A stretch of DNA of 64,000 bases from an uncultured bacterium (lineage in GTDB: Bacteria > Bacteroidota > Ignavibacteria > Kapaibacteriales > UBA4661), in assembly GCA_937899715.1 (NCBI GenBank), contig CALCNX010000122.1, forward strand, positions 1 through 64,000, written 5' to 3'. Of the stretch, positions 16,561 through 24,410 are shown piece by piece. The stretch's first letter is position 1. Each line of letters starts with the position of its first letter. A program made the position numbers and the translations under genes. The notes under the pieces were generated by a model that saw only the letters and a list, made by a program, of their open reading frames with translations, was not told where the DNA came from and did no database searches.

Positions 16561-18045
16561 TTAGTGTGTGCGGGCATGGCGAACAGACAAACCGCCGACA
16601 ACAGCAAAGCCAAAGAAGAACATTGCTTGAAACGGAATAGCAGCAAATTCCATACAGTACAGTGAGATGCAAATACCAACGAAGAAGTATGCTGCAAAAG
16701 CAAGCTCGACAAAAACAGTTCGATCAATTTTTTTGGATTTGTACTTATTCGATTTCCAATTATCGCCAGTCTTCTCCACTTTGAACTTTGGTGTGCGCAC
16801 AAATTCACTCTTTTTATTGAAAATTGCCTCCAATACCGCACGAGTGTTATTGATCGCCAAGCCCATGCTGCCAGCCATGAAGAGCGGAAACAAGAAAATA
16901 CGTTTTTGCCAATCTTCGCGGTGAATGGTGTATTGTGCTACAGTGTAGAACGTGAACGTGCTGATGGATGCAAGCGTGAAAATAACCATCAAATCAAAAT
17001 ACCAGCCGTATTGCGGCATGACATTTTTGATAATCACGAGCGGCACATTCAGAAGGGCAACCAAAATAATAAACGGGAAAACGATATTTGCTGCGAGGTG
17101 GAAGGTAGATTGTACCTTGATGCGAAGCGGTAATTCGGAGCGCCAAACAGTGGGAAGAATTTTCTTTGCTACTTCAATCGTGCCTTTTGTCCAACGGAAT
17201 TGCTGTGCTTTGAAGGCGTTGATTTCTGCGGGAAGTTCGGCAGGTGACGTTACATCATTCAAGTAGATAAAATTCCAGCCACGAAGCTGCGCACGGTAAC
17301 TAAGGTCGGTATCTTCGGTAATTGTGTCGTAGTGCCAGTTTCCGGCATCGTAAATAGTCTCTTTGCGCCAAACGCCCGCAGTGCCATTGAAGTTGATAAA
17401 GAAACCTGCTTTATTACGTACTTGCTGCTCAATGGCAAAGTGCCCGTCCAGAGCGAGTGCTTGTGCGCGTGTGAGGAAGGAATAATCTTCGTTGAGGTGT
17501 TCCCAGCGTGTTTGCACCATACCAACTTTTTCGCCGCCAAAGAAGTGCGGGATTGTCTTTTGTAAGAACTCCGGCTTCGGCACAAAATCTGCATCGAAAA
17601 TAGCAATAAATTCGCCCTTTGCGATGGCAAGACCTTCTTTGAGTGCTCCTGCCTTGTAGCCGGAGCGATTCGTGCGATGAATGTGCGTGATGTCAAAGCC
17701 TTGAGCCGCATAACGAGCTACAATCTGACGGGCGACCTCGACTGTCTCATCCGTAGAGTCATCCAGCACCTGAATTTCCATGCGGTCTTTGGGGTATTCC
17801 ATTGCACAGACGGACTCCACAAGACGTTCAATGACATAGATTTCATTAAAAAGTGGTAACTGGATGGTGACCATTGGGGCTTCGGCGGGCATTGGAGGAG
17901 CAATGCGTTCTATACGGCGTGTTTTCGCATAGAAAAAGACCATCACCGCACTTTGCAAACCGAAAAGGAAAAGAATCGAAAGAGAAAGAAAATAGAGCGC
18001 TAAGAGCGCATCGTGCATGGGAATCAGGCGAATCAATGTTTCCAT
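16561..18045 (-). CDS. Processive GT2 glycosyltransferase (CslA/cellulose-synthase-like)
   Basis: Integral membrane glycosyltransferase (494 aa) predicted to polymerise a beta-linked glycan and pass it across the inner membrane. An N-terminal membrane helix (about residues 12-36) precedes the GT-A domain, which carries the processive signature: DDSTD, DADFVP (DxD), the catalytic base in TEDTDLSYR, and QQFRW (Q/RxxRW). Several membrane helices follow. TEDTDLSYRAQLRGW and the lack of a PilZ domain point to the CslA/glucomannan or glucan group rather than BcsA. The start at 18045 (METLIRLIP) was chosen over an extension to 18192 that would overlap the LptE gene. The product polymer is unknown. 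Confidence 0.85.
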   Translation of the reverse strand: METLIRLIPMHDALLALYFLSLSILFLFGLQSAVMVFFYAKTRRIERIAPPMPAEAPMVTIQLPLFNEIYVIERLVESVCAMEYPKDRMEIQVLDDSTDETVEVARQIVARYAAQGFDITHIHRTNRSGYKAGALKEGLAIAKGEFIAIFDADFVPKPEFLQKTIPHFFGGEKVGMVQTRWEHLNEDYSFLTRAQALALDGHFAIEQQVRNKAGFFINFNGTAGVWRKETIYDAGNWHYDTITEDTDLSYRAQLRGWNFIYLNDVTSPAELPAEINAFKAQQFRWTKGTIEVAKKILPTVWRSELPLRIKVQSTFHLAANIVFPFIILVALLNVPLVIIKNVMPQYGWYFDLMVIFTLASISTFTFYTVAQYTIHREDWQKRIFLFPLFMAGSMGLAINNTRAVLEAIFNKKSEFVRTPKFKVEKTGDNWKSNKYKSKKIDRTVFVELAFAAYFFVGICISLYCMEFAAIPFQAMFFFGFAVVGGLSVRHARTH

Positions 18046-18185
18046 AAAGGTAAGCGAACCTTGTTGTTGAAGCGTGTGGTAAATTATCGAAGAATTACGA
18101 TACGCCGACAAGGTCTGGTCTTTGCTGCACAGGTTTTTCTCTTCAAGAGGGATTTGGTAGTTGGTTTTGTAAAGCCCGCAAATCG

Positions 18186-18788
18186 TTACCAACCGGAGAC
18201 CACAGCTAAAAGTACATCATTGGCAATTTGCTTGAGCGCCCGCTCAATAGCGGCATCTCGCCCTTGCAACCCCGCAGCAATAGCATATGTCTGCGGTGGA
18301 GCAAATTGTTTTTCCCAAATTTGCTTCTGCTTCACGAGGTCTTGGTACACCACTTTGACCGACACTATGACTTGTTTATCGCGCTCTGCCTCACCCTGCT
18401 GTGCCGTGCTTTGTTGCACAGTGGCGGTGTTTTCGGAAATATTCGTAATGGATACTTCCAGTACCGCGTCGGGTCGCTCTTGGACGAGCGAAAAAGCATT
18501 CTCGCGGCGAAATGATTGCACGAGTTGTTGGGTGAGGGACTCACGCAACTGTGCATTACCAAAGCCGCTAGTGTCGTCTGCCAGAGGGATACTGAGCGTT
18601 TTCAAATGCGCTGGAATTGAGCCTCCCGTGAAGGAATAACAACTCGTCAGCGCTACGCTCAAGCAAATACCACTACCAAAACGAAGAAAACCTGCTAAAC
18701 AAAGAACAAAGACTTGTCCACGTATCAGGTGCAAAGGTACGTGGACAATGATGACTTTCAAATGACGATAAAATGATAAAATGTTCAT
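18186..18788 (-). CDS. lptE: LptE-family LPS assembly lipoprotein
   Basis: Outer-membrane lipoprotein of about 200 aa. It would plug the LptD barrel in LPS export. A signal segment ends in the lipobox LTSC; the mature part begins CYSFTGGSIPAHLKTLSIP, the typical start of Bacteroidota/Chlorobi LptE-like proteins, and continues with the conserved NAQLRESLTQQLVQSF helix and alternating strands. The N-terminal region before the lipobox is unusually long (about 50 residues from MNILSFY), so the real start may differ. It sits between the DtxR and GT2 genes on one strand and is likely co-transcribed with them. Confidence 0.75.
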   Translation of the reverse strand: MNILSFYRHLKVIIVHVPLHLIRGQVFVLCLAGFLRFGSGICLSVALTSCYSFTGGSIPAHLKTLSIPLADDTSGFGNAQLRESLTQQLVQSFRRENAFSLVQERPDAVLEVSITNISENTATVQQSTAQQGEAERDKQVIVSVKVVYQDLVKQKQIWEKQFAPPQTYAIAAGLQGRDAAIERALKQIANDVLLAVVSGW

Positions 18789-18853
18789 TTTCGTAAACTC
18801 CATAGAAGAACGGTGGAAACATGAGTCGGCAAGCTGCATTCGGAAGAGTTTGC

Positions 18854-19564
18854 TTACGTCCGTGATGAGGTGAAATTTTCAATAAAAACCTGTTCGGCAA
18901 CTACACTGCCGACGACGTGCTCCGTTGCCGCTTCCGATGAACCAATGCGCAGCGTGAGTGTCTCGCTGGATGGTGTCTTTGCGAGAATCTGGACTTCAGC
19001 ACGAGGTACAATCCCAACCGAGGCGCAATAGCGTAAAAATTCCGGATTCGCATCAGAAACACGCGACACAATCGCATTCATTCCAGTTTCAAGTGCCGCA
19101 AGTGGTGTTGTTGATGTTGGCGGAACGGTTCCGTTTTTGCTAGGAATTGGGTCGCCATGCGGGTCATAGCTGGGATCGCCAAGCATAGCAGCAATGCGGT
19201 CTTCAAATTCTTCGGAAATATGGTGTTCCAGCGTTTCTGCTTCGTCATGCACTTTGTCCCACGAGTAGCCAAGCGCTTCCTTGAGGTACAATTCCAAGAG
19301 ACGGTGATGCCGAATAATCTCTAGTGCCGCTTTGCTGCCCGCCTCGGAGAGCGTTACACCTTTGTACGAGGTGTAGGATGCAAGGTGCATCTCACTCAAT
19401 CGCTTGAGCATATTGGTCACAGAGGCAGGTGCTACCTTGAGTTCGCGGGCAAGGTCGTTAGTGGTAACAGCACCGAGTTTGCCGCCCCCTTCACCCTCGC
19501 TGCTGCTATGCTCGCTGAGTTTGTATATCGCTTTCAGATAGTCTTGAATGGCTTGCGTGAGCAT
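18854..19564 (-). CDS. DtxR/MntR-family metal-dependent repressor
   Basis: Iron- or manganese-responsive transcriptional repressor (236 aa). An N-terminal winged helix-turn-helix (LARELKVAPASVTNMLKRL) is followed by the dimerisation and metal-binding domain with HHRLLELYL and HDEAETLEHHISEEFE, which provide the His/Glu ligands. The C-terminal SH3-like FeoA domain begins at about residue 180. There is a Ser/Gly/Glu insertion (about 19-30) between the first helix and the HTH. The start is MLTQAIQDYLKAIY, the usual opening of the family. No feo or mnt transporter gene is adjacent, so the regulated genes lie elsewhere. Confidence 0.9.
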   Translation of the reverse strand: MLTQAIQDYLKAIYKLSEHSSSEGEGGGKLGAVTTNDLARELKVAPASVTNMLKRLSEMHLASYTSYKGVTLSEAGSKAALEIIRHHRLLELYLKEALGYSWDKVHDEAETLEHHISEEFEDRIAAMLGDPSYDPHGDPIPSKNGTVPPTSTTPLAALETGMNAIVSRVSDANPEFLRYCASVGIVPRAEVQILAKTPSSETLTLRIGSSEAATEHVVGSVVAEQVFIENFTSSRT

Positions 19565-19625
19565 AGAGTTTGAATGGCTAGGGTGCAAATAAATCGTACA
19601 TGACAGAATTCAGAACTACCGATTT

Positions 19626-20504
19626 TCAAGGCTGCATTGTGCGTAATTTACCACGAAATTCTTCCATCTCGCGTTTCGACAAACCACATTCCGAAAGTGC
19701 TTCATCAGTTAACAGTGATATGTCAGTCGCTGCCAGAAGACGCTTCATTGCTTGAAGTTCGGGCTTCGTGAGGCGAACAGCGTTCAATGTATAATCTTCA
19801 AATGCTTCAAATGCCATCGGGACAATTTCGCGTACCATCTGCGCCATTGCATCGGCATAGACACGAATTTCGTACTGCGCATGAGCATCTATGCGGAGCC
19901 GCAAGAAATGAAACAGATTATGCAAATCAATCTTCCAGTACCACTCCGTGTATTGCGACACGGGGAGGTTGATGCGGGCTAGTTCACGGGCAAAATTGTC
20001 GCCGAGCAGCTTTTCGTAATCATTGTATGCACGCTGCTGCCCGTCTTGCAAAAGCGCTTGTATTGAAGCGGCTTCCGCATTAGAGAAGGTCTCTTCAGCA
20101 CGTCCCTGCTTATTGGTGGCGCTTTGGGGACGAATCTGCGCGGCATCCGGCACATAAAATTCTTCGGGCATGACCGAATAACGCCCGCTATACTCGTTTA
20201 CATTTGCTGTACGATGACGAATCCATTGGCGTGCTACAAAAATGGGGAGCTTCACGTGGAATTTGAACTCAACCATCTCAAACGGCGTTGTATGGGCATG
20301 ACGCATGAGATAACGAATCAGTCCTCTATCTTCGCTCACTTTTTTCGTGCCTGCGCCGTATGAAACCCGCGCCGCTTGTACGATGGCTGCGTCTGAACCC
20401 ATATAATCCACAAGACGCACAAAACCTTTGTCCAAGCACGTAACAACGTTGCCTTCGGGTATTTGCGGCTTGGTTGTAGCTCCGTTTGATACTGTATCGG
20501 TCAT
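19626..20504 (-). CDS. thyX: Flavin-dependent thymidylate synthase ThyX
   Basis: Makes dTMP from dUMP using FAD, NADPH and methylene-tetrahydrofolate. The protein is 292 aa. The ThyX signature RHRTANVNEYSGRYS (RHRx7S) is intact at about residues 97-111, and ARINLPVSQYTEWYWKIDLHNLFHFLRLR is the usual C-terminal catalytic half (segments ARINLPVSQYTEWYW and NLFHFLRLR). The presence of ThyX suggests that the classical ThyA route may be absent, though that cannot be checked here. It is followed closely by the DtxR gene and preceded by the DUF1801 gene (13 bp), forming one minus-strand unit. Confidence 0.95.
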   Translation of the reverse strand: MTDTVSNGATTKPQIPEGNVVTCLDKGFVRLVDYMGSDAAIVQAARVSYGAGTKKVSEDRGLIRYLMRHAHTTPFEMVEFKFHVKLPIFVARQWIRHRTANVNEYSGRYSVMPEEFYVPDAAQIRPQSATNKQGRAEETFSNAEAASIQALLQDGQQRAYNDYEKLLGDNFARELARINLPVSQYTEWYWKIDLHNLFHFLRLRIDAHAQYEIRVYADAMAQMVREIVPMAFEAFEDYTLNAVRLTKPELQAMKRLLAATDISLLTDEALSECGLSKREMEEFRGKLRTMQP

Positions 20505-20517
20505 TGTTTTGTCAGAA

Positions 20518-20892
20518 TTATTTTTTCGCTTTAGAATCGTTAATTACAAGCGCTTCAATAATGTAGTTTGTGATTTCATCGTGGTTTTCGCGGATAAAAT
20601 CTACGTTTGGGAGCGCAATATGACGCACCAATTTGGTGCTTTTTCCCGAAAATAGTCCGAAGGTGTCCGACATTTGCGTTCCGCAAATAAAGCCGATTGT
20701 GACACCACTTTTATTGATATTCATGTAGCAAACCATTCCTTGACGAGAGTAGAAGGGCACACCAAACTTTATTTCCTCAATCACATCGGGTTCTGTGCCA
20801 CATAGCAGCAGCCGTGCTTCCAGAGCAATGCTTTTATGAGGCTCTTGAATAGCTTGATAATACTCATCGGGTGTCAAACGCTGTTTTGCCAT
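20518..20892 (-). CDS. DUF1801 domain protein
   Basis: Small cytoplasmic protein (124 aa) with the alpha/beta fold of the DUF1801/YdhG group (also related to YjbR/CyaY-like folds). Seen: an N-terminal helix (TPDEYYQAI), the central IEEIKFGVPFYSRQGMVCYMN segment, where family members have W.PxY/F, and the late helix of basic residues. The function of the family is not established. It is the first of the thyX/DtxR/lptE run, 38 bp after kup. Confidence 0.75.
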   Translation of the reverse strand: MAKQRLTPDEYYQAIQEPHKSIALEARLLLCGTEPDVIEEIKFGVPFYSRQGMVCYMNINKSGVTIGFICGTQMSDTFGLFSGKSTKLVRHIALPNVDFIRENHDEITNYIIEALVINDSKAKK

Positions 20893-20930
20893 ACAAGCCT
20901 TGTTTTCCTCGCTTCCATCGTCAGAAAATT

Positions 20931-22874
20931 TTAATCTTCTATACGTTTCAACTTCAAGTATTGGTGCGAGTGCGTTGAAATTGGAACTTTCTCCACCGTT
21001 ACCGAACTCAAATCCAGCTCAAATTCATTGACAATTGAAAGGCTGAAACGCTTGAGAAAAATGTATGCTTCGACAATAAGGCGCTGAAGCACCGTCAGGC
21101 GGTCATATTCATCGGAAAGATATTCTTCAAATACCACAAAACGGAAATCGCCCGTAATTTGGTTATTCTTGAGCGAGATATAACGGCTGGAGGTATCCAC
21201 TTCGTCATTTTTCTCAAGATCGCAGACAACCTGCCGGAAAAAGGCATTAATGTGAAGCGGCACACGGAAGCCCAGATAAAATGTCAGACGAATGACTGCA
21301 TCGGGAACAAGGTGCTCCACTTCATACTCCATGGTGTAAGGACTATCTGTTGTTTCGATATGTAGAAGCCAGTAAATATCAGCTCTCTTGGGTTGCTTTT
21401 CCAAGACGGAATAAATGATACTGCGGTCAACTTGATGCGGATACGGGACTTTGTTGAGATAGACAAGGTGCGTAGAATACTTCGGCACTTCACGGTCTTC
21501 AGCAAGGTCGCGTAATGCCGAAAGATAATCCTCAATGCGAACGCTATGCGCAAAGCGGGCAAGAATAATGCGGGCATTGAACCAAATTACCATCACCATT
21601 GCCAACACAAACGAGATAACAAGCGTTATCCAGCCGCCTTCGTGCAGCTTACTCATATTCGCAATCAAAAAGCCCATTTCGATAGAGCTAAAAACAGCGA
21701 CAACGCCCACCACAATACCTGTAGAATATTCCATACGCTTGAGATATTGCGCCAAGAGAATCGTTGTCGATAGCATTGCGAGTGTGATAGCGATACCGTA
21801 TGCAGCCTCCATATGGCTTGATTCTTGAAAGTGCCACATGATGAACATACAGCCTGCCCATAGCAACCAATTCGCAGTGGGAATGTACATCTGCCCGCGT
21901 GATTCCGAGGGGTAGCGAATCGCAAGGCGGGGCCAGAGATGCAGCTTGATTGCCTCGCTAAAGAGCGTGAAGGAGCCTGTAATAAGCGCCTGCGACGCAA
22001 TAATTGCAGCAGCAGTAGCAACGCCGATACCGATAGGCAAGAACCATGACGGCATCATGCCATAAAAAGGATTAATATTGCCAAGCGTCTTCATGCCGCT
22101 TGAAAGCAGCCATGCACCTTGCCCCATGTAATTGAGAATAAGTGCCGTTTTGACAAATCCCCATGACACTTGAATATTAGGTCGCCCGCAATGACCAAGG
22201 TCGGAGTAGAGAGCTTCCGCACCGGTGGTGCAAAGGAATACCGCGCCCAAAATCCAGAATCCTTGTGGGAAGGCAGTCAATAAGTGGTACGCATAATACG
22301 GGTTGAACGCTTTGATAACTGCCGGATATGCGCCAATATTAGCAATGCCCAGCGTAGCGAGCATTCCGAACCATAGCACCATGATAGGACCAAACGCCTG
22401 ACCAATCTTTGCAGTACCAAATTGCTGCACGATGAAAAGCGCGGTAATAATTGCCATCGCAATGCCAACGGTGGGCAGCGCGGGGTCAATAATGCGCAAG
22501 CCCTCAATTGCCGATGCGACCGAAATCGGGGGTGTGATGATACCGTCAGCAATGAGCGATGCGCCGCCTAGCATTGCAGGCGCAACAAGCCATTTCCCGC
22601 GCCGCCGCACAAGTGTAAAGAGTGAGAAAATACCACCCTCTCCGTTGTTATCCGCACGCAGGGTAATGAGAACGTACTTAATCGTTGTCTGAAGAGTCAG
22701 CGTCCAGAAAACACAGGACAACCCGCCCAAAATCAAGTCTTCCGTGATAGAACGTGTGCCAACAACTGCCTTGAGCACATACAACGGTGATGTACCGATG
22801 TCGCCATAGATAATCCCGACGGTTATCAGCAGCCCGGCAAGGCTGAGTTTTTGATGATGCGAGTGATTGCCCAT
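20931..22874 (-). CDS. kup: Kup-type potassium uptake protein
   Basis: Proton-coupled potassium importer of the KUP/HAK/KT family, 647 aa, with about 12 membrane helices and a C-terminal cytoplasmic domain (from about residue 450). The N-terminus carries the family motif GIIYGDIGTSPLYVLK; ADNNGEGGIFSLF and GADGIITPPISV-type segments (LIADGIITPPISV) follow. The ATG at 22874 (MGNHSHH) is preferred; an in-frame TTG four codons earlier is the only longer option. A strong hairpin lies 40 bp upstream. No TrkA-type regulator is nearby. Confidence 0.95.
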   Translation of the reverse strand: MGNHSHHQKLSLAGLLITVGIIYGDIGTSPLYVLKAVVGTRSITEDLILGGLSCVFWTLTLQTTIKYVLITLRADNNGEGGIFSLFTLVRRRGKWLVAPAMLGGASLIADGIITPPISVASAIEGLRIIDPALPTVGIAMAIITALFIVQQFGTAKIGQAFGPIMVLWFGMLATLGIANIGAYPAVIKAFNPYYAYHLLTAFPQGFWILGAVFLCTTGAEALYSDLGHCGRPNIQVSWGFVKTALILNYMGQGAWLLSSGMKTLGNINPFYGMMPSWFLPIGIGVATAAAIIASQALITGSFTLFSEAIKLHLWPRLAIRYPSESRGQMYIPTANWLLWAGCMFIMWHFQESSHMEAAYGIAITLAMLSTTILLAQYLKRMEYSTGIVVGVVAVFSSIEMGFLIANMSKLHEGGWITLVISFVLAMVMVIWFNARIILARFAHSVRIEDYLSALRDLAEDREVPKYSTHLVYLNKVPYPHQVDRSIIYSVLEKQPKRADIYWLLHIETTDSPYTMEYEVEHLVPDAVIRLTFYLGFRVPLHINAFFRQVVCDLEKNDEVDTSSRYISLKNNQITGDFRFVVFEEYLSDEYDRLTVLQRLIVEAYIFLKRFSLSIVNEFELDLSSVTVEKVPISTHSHQYLKLKRIED

Positions 22875-22913
22875 AGCGGGTTGCAAAAGAAATTGCTGGT
22901 GCAGTGAGAAATA

Positions 22914-22944
22914 ATGCGCCGCACAGACGTTCTGTACGGCGCAT
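22914..22944 (-). promoter_or_regulatory. Stable hairpin in the kup upstream region
   Basis: Stem ATGCGCCG/CGGCGCAT continues, after a one-base mismatch on each side, into ACAGA/TCTGT closed by a CGT loop. It lies about 40 bp before the kup start and 100 bp after the stop of the PPIase gene. There is no clear U-run. It may end the PPIase transcript or shape the kup leader; the sequence does not decide between these. Confidence 0.5.
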
Positions 22945-23044
22945 CGCTATTGTACTTGAAAGAGTAAGCAGAACAAATTTACACAAATTATTGACGGTGC
23001 AAACGAGTTCTTATACTCCACAGAATGTTTTATGTCAAGCTTTC

Positions 23045-24391
23045 TTACAGTTTGCCTTTGACTTCCCAATAAATGCTTTTGCGTAGTTCCTTCATCCAGT
23101 CATCATAGACCTTTGCGCGTTTTTGCATGGTAGTCATTTGCTCAAGGCGCTTGTAATCATCGTCAAACGTAATTTTGTGCTCAGGGATATATTTTTTACG
23201 AAAGACGATATTGAAGCCGCTTTTGGTGCTGCCCGGAGCGCTATATGTCAGGGCTTCCGTAATTTCACCGTCTTTGAGTTTTTCAATTTTTTCGCGCAAA
23301 TCCGCCGGAAGTTTTGTGGTCTCCATACGCCCCAGCAGACCGCCAAAAGCCTTGGTATCGGTATCGTCGGAGTATTGCTTGGCGAGATCTTCAAAGGATT
23401 CACCCTTTGCGACCCTCATTCTGAGCGAGTCGAGAAATTTCTTGGTGCGCGTTGCATCGTCATCGGTCTGACCAAGTTTGAGCAAGATGTGGCGCGTCTT
23501 CACTGCGGTTTCGCGTTTGTCCAGAAGCTGAATCACGTGAAAACCGAACGGCGTTTCTACCGGCTGCGAAATTTCACCAATTTGAAGAGCGTAGGCAGTT
23601 TTTTCAAATTCGGCAATAAACTTTCCGCGCTCCACGAACCCTAAGTCACCGCCCGATGCAGCAGAACCGGGGTCATTGCTGTATCGCCGCGCAAATGTGG
23701 CAAAATCTCCACCAGCAACGAGAGAGTCCCGTATTTTCTTTGCCAAAGCAAGTGTTTTGTCCTTTGCTTCCGGCGAAGGTTCTACGTTTTTAACAATATG
23801 ATAAATCTCGAATTGAGGTGGCACAGGTGGGATAGAATCCTTATACTGCTTGAAAAAATCTTGCACTTCCTTGGAGGAGACTTTCATCGCCGCAAATTTC
23901 TGCTGCGAAAGACGTTCGGTCAGGAGTTGCTTGCGGATTTCGTCTCGGAAATCACGGCGAATTTTTGCCATAGACATTCCGTACACCTCTTCAATACGAC
24001 GCTCCGAACCCATTTGCTGCATCATTGCTTGGATTTGGTAGTCCATGCGCTCGGTAATTTCATCCTCCGAAGCCGTCAAACTATCCTCAATTGCTTTGGT
24101 AACGATCAGTTTTTCGTTGATAAGCACGTCCAGCGAGCGCTTGAGCAGCACAGGGTCGTCGGGGCGAGCACTGGTGCGACGTTCTTGCATTGCACTCATC
24201 ATAAGATGACCAACCACTTCGGATTGCAAAATAATTTCGTTACCGACAATGGCAACGATTTTGTCCATTGGCTCGCCGGATTTGATATTGCCCATGCCCT
24301 GCGCAGATGCTTTGTTCGTGGTCAGCGCGGTCAGAATGAGGCTAACAAGAACGATTGCCTTGAACAGAAAAGCCGCAAAACGTGAATTCAT
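23045..24391 (-). CDS. SurA-like periplasmic peptidyl-prolyl isomerase
   Basis: Periplasmic parvulin chaperone (448 aa) likely to escort outer-membrane proteins to the Bam machinery. Seen: a signal peptide (about residues 1-30, ending NKASAQ), a SurA-type N-terminal domain (MDKIVAIVGNEIILQSEVV), then two parvulin domains at about 180-285 (FARRYSNDPGSAASGGDLGF, PFGFHVIQLL) and 290-390 (KTRHILLKL, DLAKQYSDDTDTKAFGGLLG). It starts 19 bp after the second PPIase gene, so both are probably made from one transcript. It may not be a strict orthologue of SurA, so no symbol is given. Confidence 0.85.
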   Translation of the reverse strand: MNSRFAAFLFKAIVLVSLILTALTTNKASAQGMGNIKSGEPMDKIVAIVGNEIILQSEVVGHLMMSAMQERRTSARPDDPVLLKRSLDVLINEKLIVTKAIEDSLTASEDEITERMDYQIQAMMQQMGSERRIEEVYGMSMAKIRRDFRDEIRKQLLTERLSQQKFAAMKVSSKEVQDFFKQYKDSIPPVPPQFEIYHIVKNVEPSPEAKDKTLALAKKIRDSLVAGGDFATFARRYSNDPGSAASGGDLGFVERGKFIAEFEKTAYALQIGEISQPVETPFGFHVIQLLDKRETAVKTRHILLKLGQTDDDATRTKKFLDSLRMRVAKGESFEDLAKQYSDDTDTKAFGGLLGRMETTKLPADLREKIEKLKDGEITEALTYSAPGSTKSGFNIVFRKKYIPEHKITFDDDYKRLEQMTTMQKRAKVYDDWMKELRKSIYWEVKGKL

Positions 24392-24410
24392 AATAAATAT
24401 TTCTGTTTAG

